This document shows positions 35,946 through 44,526 of a stretch of DNA of 64,000 bases, in pieces; positions within the stretch are counted from its first letter, which is position 1, and every line of letters starts with the position of its first letter. The translations under genes and the position numbers were made by a program. The stretch is taken from the NCBI GenBank assembly GCA_043816955.1, contig JBDRHL010000221.1, positions 1 through 64,000 on the forward strand. The letters run 5' to 3'. The notes under the pieces were generated by a model. It worked only from the letters and a program-made list of their open reading frames with translations, made no database searches and was not told the DNA's origin. The stretch is from JBDRHL01 sp043816955 (GTDB lineage: Bacteria > Planctomycetota > Phycisphaerae > Sedimentisphaerales > CAYZTY01).

Positions 35946-36728
35946 TCACCTTTGCGCTGTTAATACCTCACAGCCGTCCTTCACAACTGCTATCGTATGC
36001 TCAAAATGAGCCGAACACTTCTTATCCACAGTTACCACCGTCCAGCCGTCCTGCAGCGTCCGAACATCGCTGACACCTATATTAACCATCGGCTCAATCG
36101 CCAGAATCATGCCCTCCTGAAGCACTATATCGTTCGCCAGTAACTCAGCACTTACAAAATTCGGAATCTTCGGATCTTCCCACATCTCAGTGCCGATCCC
36201 ATGACCCACAAAATCACGCACAACAGAAAAACCTGCAGACTCAACAAATGCCTGCATCTCACCTGCGATCCTGCTCCACTTAAGCCCCGGTCTGATCCGC
36301 TCAATCGCAATATCAAGCATCCGTCTCGTCGCTTCAATCAGTCTTTGTTTCGTATCTTCAAGACAACCTATACCGAAAGTTATTGCTGAATCTCCGCAAT
36401 AACCGTTCAGCCGCACGCCATAGTCGATGCTCACCACATCGCCCGGCTTCAGCACCACCTTCTCAGAGGGTATCCCGTGGACAACTTCCTCGTTTATCGA
36501 CGTACAAATCGTCCCAGGAAACTTCTTTCGTGCCGTCGGATTCTTAACACCCTTAAAAAGTGCTTCCACACCGGCCCTGGCAGAGCTTCTTTCTGCAATC
36601 CTGTTAAGCTCCGCTGTTGTCATACCTGCCCTGGCTGACTCGCGTAACTCACAAAGAACCTCGGCAACTACGGCACCTGCCTTGCTAAGCAGCTCTATCT
36701 CCCGTCGACTCCGAAGCGTTATTGCCAT
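35946..36728 (-). CDS. map: Methionine aminopeptidase, type I
   Basis: 260 residues from ATG 36728; MAITLRSRREIELLSKAG aligns with the usual N-terminus. A GTG at 36743 is an alternative with a clearer distance from upstream purines. Metal ligands are in VSIDYGVRLNGYCGDSAITF (two Asp), GHGIG (His), AIEPM (Glu) and HFEHTIAV. Removes the N-terminal methionine. Lies between adk and infA as in many bacteria. Confidence 0.95.
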   Translation of the reverse strand: MAITLRSRREIELLSKAGAVVAEVLCELRESARAGMTTAELNRIAERSSARAGVEALFKGVKNPTARKKFPGTICTSINEEVVHGIPSEKVVLKPGDVVSIDYGVRLNGYCGDSAITFGIGCLEDTKQRLIEATRRMLDIAIERIRPGLKWSRIAGEMQAFVESAGFSVVRDFVGHGIGTEMWEDPKIPNFVSAELLANDIVLQEGMILAIEPMVNIGVSDVRTLQDGWTVVTVDKKCSAHFEHTIAVVKDGCEVLTAQR

Positions 36729-36749
36729 CCTGTCACACACCACACCAAG

Positions 36750-37403
36750 CTACCAGGCCGCAAGACCACTCAGCCTGTCAAATATCTTTGCCGAAACCTC
36801 GTCTACGCCCATACCTGCATCAAAATCCCAGACTTGATAACTACGCCGGTAATACTCAACCACCGCCGCCGTTTCAGCATGGTAAGTCTTCAGCCGGTTC
36901 CACACCACCTCGCTCTGGTCATCAGGACGCTGAACAAGCTCTGCTCCGTCAACATCACAGATACCCTCGACCTTAGGTTTCAAAGTCTCAATGTGGTACA
37001 CCGCCCCGCACTTCGGGCAGCTTCGCCGACCACTCAGCCGAGCCGCTATTACCTTATCATCTATCTTCAAATTCAAAAGAGCGTCTATATTCTCTCCGGA
37101 ATCACATAACACTTTATCAAGAGCCTTCGCCTGTGCTACCGTACGCGGAAAACCATCAAGTATATAGCCTTTGTTTCCCGCCTTCCTTATCGCACCAGCC
37201 ATCATCTCAATTATTATGCTGTCCGGAACAAGCTCACCGCTGTCCATATAGCCCTGTGCCTTTCTGCCAAGTTCCGTCTTCTCCGCACGTTCCTGGCGAA
37301 GAATATCGCCGCTCGACAGATGAGCTATTCCATACTTTTCAACAATACGCTTACACTGTGTTCCTTTTCCGGCTCCCGGCGGTCCCATCAGGATCACTCT
37401 CAT
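36750..37403 (-). CDS. adk: Adenylate kinase
   Basis: 217 residues. GPPGAGKGTQC is the P-loop, LDGFPRTVAQA the NMP-binding part. The LID has CPKCGAVYH and a later aspartate (DVDG), so it looks like a partly changed zinc-type lid. ATGA overlap with the secY stop indicates coupling. Confidence 0.97.
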   Translation of the reverse strand: MRVILMGPPGAGKGTQCKRIVEKYGIAHLSSGDILRQERAEKTELGRKAQGYMDSGELVPDSIIIEMMAGAIRKAGNKGYILDGFPRTVAQAKALDKVLCDSGENIDALLNLKIDDKVIAARLSGRRSCPKCGAVYHIETLKPKVEGICDVDGAELVQRPDDQSEVVWNRLKTYHAETAAVVEYYRRSYQVWDFDAGMGVDEVSAKIFDRLSGLAAW

Positions 37404-38755
37404 CCTCTTACGCCCTTTATGCGCCCACTCTCGCTGAAACCGTCATAATGCCGCATCATCAAACTCGATTCGATCTTCTGAACCAGATCGAGCGACACGC
37501 TTATGACAATCAGCAGGCCCGTTCCGCCCAGGTACGCAGTAACCCGCTGGTCTATGTCCAGCCACTGCGACAATACCGTCGGCACTACCGCAATCACCGC
37601 AAGAAACGCCGCACCATAGTACGTGATACGAACCATTACCGTCTCAAGATATTCCGCCGTCCGGTGCCCGGGCCGAAGACCGGGAATAAAACTGCCCGCA
37701 TCCCGAAGACGCTTGGCCATGTCCTTCGGCTGAAACTGAACCGTCGTCCAGAAATAAGCGAATCCAAAAATCAGAAGTATATACAGGACATTATATGTAA
37801 ACGCGCGTGGAAGAAACGCCGCATAAAGCTGGCTGAAAATCGACGACGTCTTCACCGAACCGACACGCTGTAATTGAGAAAACAGAAGCATCGGAAACTG
37901 CATCAGGCTCACAGCAAAAATTATAGGAATCACCCCGCCCGTGTTCAGTCTCAGCGGAAGATAATGCCTCTGACCGCCGTACATCCGCCTGCCGCGCATC
38001 TGCTTGGCCTGCTGAATCGGTATACGCCTGTGCCCCTGAGTTATCAGTATCGCACCTGCCACTACAAATATAAATGCCAGAACCAGAAAAATTATCTTGC
38101 CGGGGCCATAAGACCCTACCCCCGCACCAACCGTAAAGTCAGCGTTTTGCCAAACCATATGAACCGCCCAGGGCATCCGCGAAACAATGCCCGCCATAAT
38201 CAGCAGACTTATCCCGTTGCCTATTCCGTATTCATCTATCTGTTCACCCAGCCACATCAGAAACAGCGTCCCTGCTGTCATCCCGACAACACCCATCACC
38301 ATAGCTGTCCCCTGCATCCCGGGATATGTCAGCCCACCCAGCACCTTCATCGCCATCATCGACTGCAATACACACAGCGGAACCGTCAGGTAACGCGTAT
38401 ATTCCTGTATCTTCTTTTGGCCGCTCGCGCCTTCCTCGCGAAGCTTTTTCAGCGACGGCAAAACCTCACCAAGCAGCATCAGTATAATCGAAGCCGAAAT
38501 ATAAGGCATGATCCCAAGACCGAATAAACTGCTTTGGCTCAGAGTCCCGCCGCTGAACATCTGCATATACTCAGTTATTCTTCCTAGGGCGCTGTCGGCC
38601 TCTCTGCTTTGTGCAAGACGCGAAATAGCCTCAACATCAAAACCCGGAACTGGTATATGATACCCAATCCTGTAGATACACAATAGCGCTATCGTAAAAA
38701 TAACCTTGTTGCGCAGATCAGGAATCTTGAATACATTAATAAACGTTCTTAGCAT
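37400..38755 (-). CDS. secY: Preprotein translocase subunit SecY
   Basis: 451 residues with ten hydrophobic segments; MLRTFINVFKIPDLRNKV, FALGIMPYISA-type plug region (FGLGIMPYISASIILML) and the cytoplasmic loop with RRIPIQQAKQMRGR. I use ATG 38755, directly after the rplO stop, with GGAAG as ribosome-binding site; an upstream start at 38779 would overlap rplO. Forms the translocon with SecE and SecG, encoded elsewhere. Confidence 0.97.
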   Translation of the reverse strand: MLRTFINVFKIPDLRNKVIFTIALLCIYRIGYHIPVPGFDVEAISRLAQSREADSALGRITEYMQMFSGGTLSQSSLFGLGIMPYISASIILMLLGEVLPSLKKLREEGASGQKKIQEYTRYLTVPLCVLQSMMAMKVLGGLTYPGMQGTAMVMGVVGMTAGTLFLMWLGEQIDEYGIGNGISLLIMAGIVSRMPWAVHMVWQNADFTVGAGVGSYGPGKIIFLVLAFIFVVAGAILITQGHRRIPIQQAKQMRGRRMYGGQRHYLPLRLNTGGVIPIIFAVSLMQFPMLLFSQLQRVGSVKTSSIFSQLYAAFLPRAFTYNVLYILLIFGFAYFWTTVQFQPKDMAKRLRDAGSFIPGLRPGHRTAEYLETVMVRITYYGAAFLAVIAVVPTVLSQWLDIDQRVTAYLGGTGLLIVISVSLDLVQKIESSLMMRHYDGFSESGRIKGVRG

Positions 38756-38757
38756 CT

Positions 38758-39225
38758 TCAGCTTCCAATCTCTTTCCACGCCACTACTTGAGCCGTCCCG
38801 CCACAGCCGGCTATTTTCTGACCAGCCGCTTTGCTGAACTTGTGCGCTAGTACATCCAGCTTCTTCGTCAGCTCCCCCTCACCTAGAATCTTTACCTTGG
38901 CTTTCATGTTGGCTACCAAACCCGCCTCGTGAAGCTCGGCTATCCCCACAGTTGTGCCATCAGTAAAGCATCGCTCCAACTGTGAAACGTTAACTATCGA
39001 ATAACGTGTTGCAAAATTGAAATTGCTGAATCCGCACTTGGGCAGCCTCCGGAATAACGGCATCTGACCGCCCTCGTAAGTCGGACGTGCAAATGATCCC
39101 GCCCTGCTGCCGCTGCCCTTGTGACCTCGGCAGGAAGTCTTCCCATGGCCGCTGCCTGTCCCTCGACCAATACGCTTGCGCCTCTTGTGCCCACCTGCAA
39201 TCGAAGTTATTTCGTGACTTAACAT
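38758..39225 (-). CDS. rplO: 50S ribosomal protein L15
   Basis: 155 residues from ATG 39225, where MLSHEITSIAGGHKRRKRIG matches the family; AGGTGGTGA lies upstream inside the end of rpsE. Gly/Arg-rich N-terminus GRGTGSGHGKTSCRGHKG is typical. It follows rpsE directly: rpmD, which usually stands between them, is missing. Confidence 0.96.
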   Translation of the reverse strand: MLSHEITSIAGGHKRRKRIGRGTGSGHGKTSCRGHKGSGSRAGSFARPTYEGGQMPLFRRLPKCGFSNFNFATRYSIVNVSQLERCFTDGTTVGIAELHEAGLVANMKAKVKILGEGELTKKLDVLAHKFSKAAGQKIAGCGGTAQVVAWKEIGS

Positions 39226-39233
39226 CTCAAATA

Positions 39234-39794
39234 TCACCACCTTTTGACCGCTTCGACTTCAACTCCCCTAAGTTCTTCTACCATCTCTTTGCTGCGTAAA
39301 CTCAACAGTCCGTTCAGCGTAGCTTTCGCCACATTCTTCGGGCAAGTACTGCCATAAATCTTCGTAAGAACGTCCTGAACACCGGCATATTCCAGCACGG
39401 CTCGAGCGCTTGAGCCTGCTATAACTCCCGTGCCGGGGCTTGCCGGAAGCAGACGCACATCCGTCGCTCTGCATTTACCAGACACATGGTGAGGTATCGT
39501 ACGCCCTGAAAGAGCTATCTTGTGAAGATTCTTCTTCGCTTCCTTCACACCCTTCTCCACTGCCATCGGAACCTCATTCGCCTTGCCGTAACCAAGACCT
39601 ACCGTACCATGGCGATCACCTACTACAACAAGCGCCGAAAAGCTGAAACGCCTGCCGCCCTTCACCACCTTTGCGTTGCGGAAAACCTTGATCACCGTAT
39701 CCTCAAGTGGATATTCCTCTTCTCCGCCAAAACTACGGACCCTCTCAACGGGAGCCTCTGCTTGCACTGTCGATTTTAACGATTCCTCTGCCAA
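39234..39794 (-). CDS. rpsE: 30S ribosomal protein S5
   Basis: 186 residues starting at TTG with GGAG 8 bases upstream. The double-stranded RNA-binding-like part is VIKVFRNAKVVKGGRRFSFS, followed by VGDRHGTVGLGYGKANEVP, and GTGVIAGSSARAVLEYAG in the C-terminal half. The N-terminal about 30 residues form an extra acidic-leaning extension. Confidence 0.97.
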   Translation of the reverse strand: MAEESLKSTVQAEAPVERVRSFGGEEEYPLEDTVIKVFRNAKVVKGGRRFSFSALVVVGDRHGTVGLGYGKANEVPMAVEKGVKEAKKNLHKIALSGRTIPHHVSGKCRATDVRLLPASPGTGVIAGSSARAVLEYAGVQDVLTKIYGSTCPKNVAKATLNGLLSLRSKEMVEELRGVEVEAVKRW

Positions 39795-39819
39795 TCTACT
39801 GTCTCCAATAGTTTATCTC

Positions 39820-40188
39820 TTAAAAGACCAGTCCGGATTTCCTCGCCGAATCTGCAAGCGCCTTGACTCTGCCATGATATTTGCACCGACCTCTGTCAAG
39901 ACAAACCGCATTAATTCCAACCTGCATTGCTTGTTTCGCTATCGCCGCGCCCACCGCCTCCGCTGCCGCCTTATTGCCGCCTTTGCCCCTAAGTTCGTCA
40001 GCAAGCACTTTCGACCGCGTACTTGCTGATGCCAGTGTACAACCTGCTCCATCGTCAATAATCTGTGCGTATATGTGCCGGTTCGATCTGAAAACTGACA
40101 GTCGCGGACGCTCACCTGTGCCGAATATCCTCTTACGAACATGCAGCTTCCGCCTCATTCTTGTTTTTTTCAATTTCTGACCTTGCAT
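39820..40188 (-). CDS. rplR: 50S ribosomal protein L18
   Basis: 122 residues from ATG 40188 (MQGQKLKKTRMRRKLHVRKR). RPRLSVFRSNRHIYAQIIDD and the DRGRCKYHGRVKALADSAR ending are typical of the 5S rRNA-binding L18. An upstream in-frame start at 40212 would add eight residues and is unlikely. Confidence 0.96.
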   Translation of the reverse strand: MQGQKLKKTRMRRKLHVRKRIFGTGERPRLSVFRSNRHIYAQIIDDGAGCTLASASTRSKVLADELRGKGGNKAAAEAVGAAIAKQAMQVGINAVCLDRGRCKYHGRVKALADSARKSGLVF

Positions 40189-40221
40189 ACTAAAAATCCC
40201 TGATAAACGCACCAGATCGAC

Positions 40222-40803
40222 TTATGCCGTACCCGATGCAAATGCCTTCCCTACCTTCCGCCTTACAACCTCATCTGCAAACCGAATCCCTTTGCCGTTA
40301 TAAGGCTCCGGTGGACGAACCTTCCGGACTTCTGCTGCAAACTGGCCCAGAACCTGTTTGTCATAGCCCGAAAACGAAAACTTCGCAGGAACATCGTTAC
40401 CGCGGGTTGCAGGCACACTGATATTAACCTTCACACTCTTCGGAATCACAAGCTCAGCCGGATGACAGTATCCAACCTGCAGAACAAGCTTACCGCCCTG
40501 TTCCTTCACGTTATAACCCGTGCCGTATATCTCCATCTTCTTCTCAAAACCTTTGCTCACACCCGTGATCATATTCGAAATCAAAGACCGCACTGTACCG
40601 TGCATCGCCTTGTACGTCCGATCTTCCGGTTTTGGATTCTCAACATATATCTCGTTTTTGCTCGTATCAACCTTCACTGTTATACTCGGTGGACAGTCCA
40701 GTTGCAGGCTTCCCTTCGACCCCGAAACTTTCACTGTACAGCCGCTCTGTTCGACCTTCACGCCCGCCGGAATTACTATGACTTTTTTGCCTATACGACT
40801 CAT
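40222..40803 (-). CDS. rplF: 50S ribosomal protein L6
   Basis: 193 residues, slightly longer than the usual 175-180 because of the C-terminal tail after PEPYNGKGIRFADEVVRRKVGK. MSRIGKKVIVIPAGVKVE is the canonical N-terminus. The ATG is adjacent to the rpsH stop. Confidence 0.97.
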   Translation of the reverse strand: MSRIGKKVIVIPAGVKVEQSGCTVKVSGSKGSLQLDCPPSITVKVDTSKNEIYVENPKPEDRTYKAMHGTVRSLISNMITGVSKGFEKKMEIYGTGYNVKEQGGKLVLQVGYCHPAELVIPKSVKVNISVPATRGNDVPAKFSFSGYDKQVLGQFAAEVRKVRPPEPYNGKGIRFADEVVRRKVGKAFASGTA

Positions 40804-41205
40804 TTAGCTCACCGTACAAATCAGTTCACCGCCTATGTTTTCCTTGCGGCATCTTCTGTCACTCATCACACCTTTACTTGTTGATACTACCGCTATCCCA
40901 AGACCGCTAAGAACCCTCGGAAGGGCGTCAACCGGGCAATATACCCTTCGACCAGGCTTGCTCTGACGCACCAGTTCGTGAATCACCGCTTCACCATTTG
41001 CGCTGTACTTCAGATGAACACGCAGCAAACCCTGCTTGGTCACATCCTCTATCCTGTCATAATCCAGGATATAGCCTTCATCCTTAAGAACTTCCGCCAC
41101 CCCCTCACAAACTTTCGAGGCCTTCACATTGACCTGCCCCCTCTTGATTCGAACCGCATTGCGAATCCTCGTAAGCATATCGGCTACCGGATCACTAAGA
41201 CTCAT
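40804..41205 (-). CDS. rpsH: 30S ribosomal protein S8
   Basis: 133 residues; DPVADMLTRIRNAVRIKRGQ at the start and the C-terminal VSTSKGVMSDRRCRKENIGG identify S8. In other bacteria S8 represses the spc operon. Confidence 0.97.
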   Translation of the reverse strand: MSLSDPVADMLTRIRNAVRIKRGQVNVKASKVCEGVAEVLKDEGYILDYDRIEDVTKQGLLRVHLKYSANGEAVIHELVRQSKPGRRVYCPVDALPRVLSGLGIAVVSTSKGVMSDRRCRKENIGGELICTVS

Positions 41206-41251
41206 ATGCGCTCTGCTCCGTAATTCATATGAAAAAACCTCTCTTTACCTC

Positions 41252-41437
41252 TTACCAACTGGCCTTCCTCACACCCGGAATCTTACCCTCATTTGCCAGA
41301 GTCCTGAAGCAAATCCTGCAAATCTTGAACTTCCGATATACCGCGTGCGACCTGCCGCACAGCTCGCAGCGTGTATACGACCGCACTCGAAACTTCGGCT
41401 GCTTCCTCGATTTATTTATCCAAGCCTTTGTTGCCAT
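41252..41437 (-). CDS. rpsZ: 30S ribosomal protein S14, type Z
   Basis: 61 residues with CELC and CRIC, the zinc-binding short form of S14. ATG 41437 has GGAG 7 bases upstream; the TTG just before it is rejected. Confidence 0.96.
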   Translation of the reverse strand: MATKAWINKSRKQPKFRVRSYTRCELCGRSHAVYRKFKICRICFRTLANEGKIPGVRKASW

Positions 41438-41498
41438 CAATTTGCTCCATCTGTTTCTTTACTTCCCATCGCCCTGCGATGGCTCATCCGGAAACCTC

Positions 41499-42041
41499 TC
41501 ACTCTTCCCGCAGCGGCATTCCGAACAAACGCAGCATCTCTTTACCCTCTTCGTCCGTCCGGGCCGTTGTCACAAACGTTATATCCATCCCCTGCGGCAC
41601 TTCAATCTCCACAGGATTCACTTCAGGAAATACACTCTGTTCCGTAAGCCCCATCGAGTAATTGCCCCTGCCGTCAAAACCCTTCGGATTCAATCCACGA
41701 AAATCACGTACGCGAGGTATCGCCAGACTCACCAGCCGGTCCATAAACTCGTACATCCGCTTTTTTCGAAGTGTCACTTTGCATCCTATCGCCATTCCCT
41801 CGCGAAGTTTGAAGTTGGACACACTCTTCTTGGCCTTACATATCAGCGGTTTCTGACCGGTAATCATCGTTATCGCTTTAATCGCTTCATCCAGGTGTTT
41901 TTTCTCAGCTACCGCCTTGCCGACACCCATTGACACGACAATCTTCTCCAGCTTCGGAACCCCCATCGCGCTCGAATAACCAAAACGCTTCTTAAGCTGT
42001 GGTACTACCTGCAAATGGTATATATCTTCAAAACGTGCCAT
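41499..42041 (-). CDS. rplE: 50S ribosomal protein L5
   Basis: 180 residues from ATG 42041 (MARFEDIYHLQVVPQLKKRF); a GTG two codons earlier is possible. Conserved blocks are KLEKIVVSMGVGKAV, TGQKPLICKAKKSVSNFKLR and the DFRGLNPKGFDGRGNYSMGL loop. Binds 5S rRNA and P-site tRNA. Confidence 0.96.
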   Translation of the reverse strand: MARFEDIYHLQVVPQLKKRFGYSSAMGVPKLEKIVVSMGVGKAVAEKKHLDEAIKAITMITGQKPLICKAKKSVSNFKLREGMAIGCKVTLRKKRMYEFMDRLVSLAIPRVRDFRGLNPKGFDGRGNYSMGLTEQSVFPEVNPVEIEVPQGMDITFVTTARTDEEGKEMLRLFGMPLREE

Positions 42042-42054
42042 ATCCACACCAATG

Positions 42055-42384
42055 TTATACTTTCCTGATTACGCCTATTTCGGTCCCGTCAAGCGCCACT
42101 CGCTTCTTGCCTCCGTCTTTGCTATACTCAAAGCGAACACGAGTACCCGAAGAGCTTTTCGGGTTCACCGGCAGAACGTTGCTTATATCCACCGGCTGCT
42201 CAACAAGTATCCTGCCGCCCTGTGGCGCCTTTGCAGATGGACGAACATGTTTATGTTTCCGGTTATGCCCCTCTATCACAACCTTGCCCTTCTTGCGAAG
42301 AACACGCATAACTCTCCCAGTAGCGCCCTTATGCTCACCAGCTATTATCTGAACCGTATCACCTTTTTTCACATGTATAGCCAT
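42055..42384 (-). CDS. rplX: 50S ribosomal protein L24
   Basis: 109 residues; MAIHVKKGDTVQIIAGEHKG is the KOW motif at the N-terminus, with GRILVEQPVDISNVLPVNP in the middle. Confidence 0.97.
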   Translation of the reverse strand: MAIHVKKGDTVQIIAGEHKGATGRVMRVLRKKGKVVIEGHNRKHKHVRPSAKAPQGGRILVEQPVDISNVLPVNPKSSSGTRVRFEYSKDGGKKRVALDGTEIGVIRKV

Positions 42385-42398
42385 ACTGCCGTCTCTAA

Positions 42399-42785
42399 TT
42401 AAACTACTTCACTCGCCAGAGATATAATCTTCATGAAATTCTTCTCTCGCAGCTCCCGGGCAACTGCACCGAATATGCGGGTGCCTATCGGATTCTGCTC
42501 AGCGTCAATCATCACCGCTGCATTGCTGTCGAACCGAACGTAACTGCCGTCTGACCGCTTCACAGGGCTTCTCGTGCGTATTATCACGCAGCGATGCACC
42601 TTCTTGTCGTCCAGCTGGCAGCTTGGCAGTGATTTCTTGATCGCAACACAAACTACATCCCCCACCGTCGCCTTCGGTCGGCTGAAATTACCGCTGGAGC
42701 TGCTCTTACCGAGAACCTTGATACATTGCGCAACCTTCACGCCGCTGTTATCGGCGATTATTAACATCGTTTCTTGCTGAATCAA
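42399..42785 (-). CDS. rplN: 50S ribosomal protein L14
   Basis: 128 residues; MIQQETMLIIADNSGVKVAQ and the RIFGAVARELREKNFMKIIS ending are typical. Slightly longer than the usual 122 because of a small central insertion around residues 65-70. Confidence 0.97.
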   Translation of the reverse strand: MIQQETMLIIADNSGVKVAQCIKVLGKSSSSGNFSRPKATVGDVVCVAIKKSLPSCQLDDKKVHRCVIIRTRSPVKRSDGSYVRFDSNAAVMIDAEQNPIGTRIFGAVARELREKNFMKIISLASEVV

Positions 42786-42806
42786 CTGCCTGACCCTTAT
42801 ATCTCG

Positions 42807-43070
42807 CTACTCTGCGACCGCTTTTCCAAGAATCCTGACCAGACGCCAGCTCTTTGTCTTGCTGATCGGCCGGCATTCCACTACTTCAACCGTATCACCA
42901 ACTGCCGCTGCATTCTCAGGATCATGAACACCAAGCTTGGTTGTCCGCCTGATATACTTACCATATTTGCGGTGCTTCAGCAGGTATTCTATCGCCACCC
43001 GGATACTTTTGTCTCCGCTGCGGCTTACCACAACACCGCTTCTTGTTTTTTGCTCTTTCACATTTGCCAT
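42807..43070 (-). CDS. rpsQ: 30S ribosomal protein S17
   Basis: 87 residues; the OB-fold pattern GVVVSRSGDKSIRVAIEYLL and HDPENAAAVGDTVEVVECRP identify S17. Confidence 0.96.
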   Translation of the reverse strand: MANVKEQKTRSGVVVSRSGDKSIRVAIEYLLKHRKYGKYIRRTTKLGVHDPENAAAVGDTVEVVECRPISKTKSWRLVRILGKAVAE

Positions 43071-43076
43071 GACTTC

Positions 43077-43274
43077 TTACTGGTCCTTCGATTGCCTCTC
43101 TCTTATTACCGTCTTGATCCGAGCAATATCATGCCGTATATTATGAGCCAGTTGCGTATTCTCAACATTTTCCGTCACACTCTGGGTACGCAAATCAAAC
43201 AACTGACGTTCAAGCTCATTCAGCCTGCCTTCAAGCTCATCCGGATTCATCTCTCGTATCTCTGATGCCTTCAC
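43077..43274 (-). CDS. rpmC: 50S ribosomal protein L29
   Basis: 65 residues, two helices: MKASEIREMNPDELEGRLNE and NTQLAHNIRHDIARIKTVIR. Usual place between rplP and rpsQ. Confidence 0.96.
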   Translation of the reverse strand: MKASEIREMNPDELEGRLNELERQLFDLRTQSVTENVENTQLAHNIRHDIARIKTVIRERQSKDQ

Positions 43275-43292
43275 TGAATCTTACCTCCGCTT

Positions 43293-43712
43293 TTACAATG
43301 CGTGCCTGCGAAACACAAATCTGCACCTGACCGGCATTTTATGCGCAACCCGAAGAAGCGCCTCCTTGGCTACATCCTCTGTCACCCCGCCGATCTCGAA
43401 CATTATTGTCCCAGGTCTCACGCACGCCGCCCAGAAGGCAATTTCGCCTTTACCTTTGCCCATACGCGTCTCAAGAGGTTTCGCACTGACTGACTTGTGC
43501 GGAAAAATTCTAATATAAACCCTTCCTTCACGATGAAGAAAGTGCGTCGCTGCAACTCTGCCGGCCTCTATCTGCCTGCCGGTTAGCCAGCTCATCTCAA
43601 GAGACTGCAGCCCGTATTCACCAAATGCCACAAAGTTGCTGCGAGTGGCATTGCCTTTCATTCTGCCTCGCTGATTCTTGCGGTACTTTACTCTTTTCGG
43701 CATTAACGCCAT
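43293..43712 (-). CDS. rplP: 50S ribosomal protein L16
   Basis: 139 residues; MPKRVKYRKNQRGRMKG and the IFPHKSVSAKPLETRMGKGK loop near the peptidyl-transferase centre are standard. AGAGG lies before ATG 43712; an internal ATG at 43703 is possible. Confidence 0.97.
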   Translation of the reverse strand: MALMPKRVKYRKNQRGRMKGNATRSNFVAFGEYGLQSLEMSWLTGRQIEAGRVAATHFLHREGRVYIRIFPHKSVSAKPLETRMGKGKGEIAFWAACVRPGTIMFEIGGVTEDVAKEALLRVAHKMPVRCRFVFRRHAL

Positions 43713-43741
43713 TCTTATGACCTCTTACAAAAAATCACTTA

Positions 43742-44524
43742 TTACCCCTGCTCTCTGCTCTCCGACGACTTGCTCCTTCTCGAACCTGATCGAGATGTCC
43801 TGCCCCCTCCGCTCGCACCTCGCGACTCCCCTCTGCCACCTCGCCGCGCCTGCATTCGCCGGGGTCTGCTAGATACAATCTGCTCTTCTCCGAATTTACC
43901 CTTGTAAATCCACACCTTAATACCAACACAGCCGTATGTCGTAAACGATGTCGCCGTACCATAATCAACATTCGCATCAAGCATCTGAAGAGGAATACTG
44001 CCAAGCTTCTGGGTCTCACACCTGGCCATCTCTGACCCTGCCAGCCGACCGGAACAGATAATCTTAACTCCTTTAGCACCGGCATTTATCGCTGACTCAC
44101 AATGCGTCTTCATCGCCCGCCTGAATGATGCTCGCTTCGCCAGCTGTTCAGCAAGACCCTCGGCTACCAGCTTTGCATCAAGAGCTGGCTCCTTGATCTC
44201 TATCACATTCACCGCTATCTTGCGGTCAATCAGCTCTTCAAGCTCCTCACGAAGCTTGTCAACTTCCGCTCCTCGCGGACCAATCACCATACCAGGACGC
44301 GCCGTATGAAGCGTCACCTTCACCTCGTTCCGTGTTCGCGCAATTGATACCTTGGCTACAGCTGCATAAGGAGGCTGACGGTTAAATTTGCGGTCTATAA
44401 AATTGCGAATGCGCTGGTCCTCGACAAGAAATTCGCCATAATTACCCTTGGGGGCATACCACGTACTCTGCCAATCGAGCGTTATACCCGTCCGAAAACC
44501 TATTGGCGATGTCTTTTGACCCAT
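43742..44524 (-). CDS. rpsC: 30S ribosomal protein S3
   Basis: 260 residues from ATG 44524 (MGQKTSPIGFRTGITLDWQS), with GAGGAAT upstream inside the end of rplV. The KH domain carries MVIGPRGAEVDKLREELEEL. The last about 45 residues form an Arg/Gly/Ser-rich tail that the E. coli protein lacks. Part of the mRNA entry channel. Confidence 0.97.
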   Translation of the reverse strand: MGQKTSPIGFRTGITLDWQSTWYAPKGNYGEFLVEDQRIRNFIDRKFNRQPPYAAVAKVSIARTRNEVKVTLHTARPGMVIGPRGAEVDKLREELEELIDRKIAVNVIEIKEPALDAKLVAEGLAEQLAKRASFRRAMKTHCESAINAGAKGVKIICSGRLAGSEMARCETQKLGSIPLQMLDANVDYGTATSFTTYGCVGIKVWIYKGKFGEEQIVSSRPRRMQARRGGRGESRGASGGGRTSRSGSRRSKSSESREQG

Positions 44525-44526
44525 AA

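Noticed and set aside
36834..38527. Several plus-strand ORFs of 90-250 codons over adk and secY
   Set aside because: Antisense frames of well-supported core genes; basic, His/Pro-rich shadow composition.
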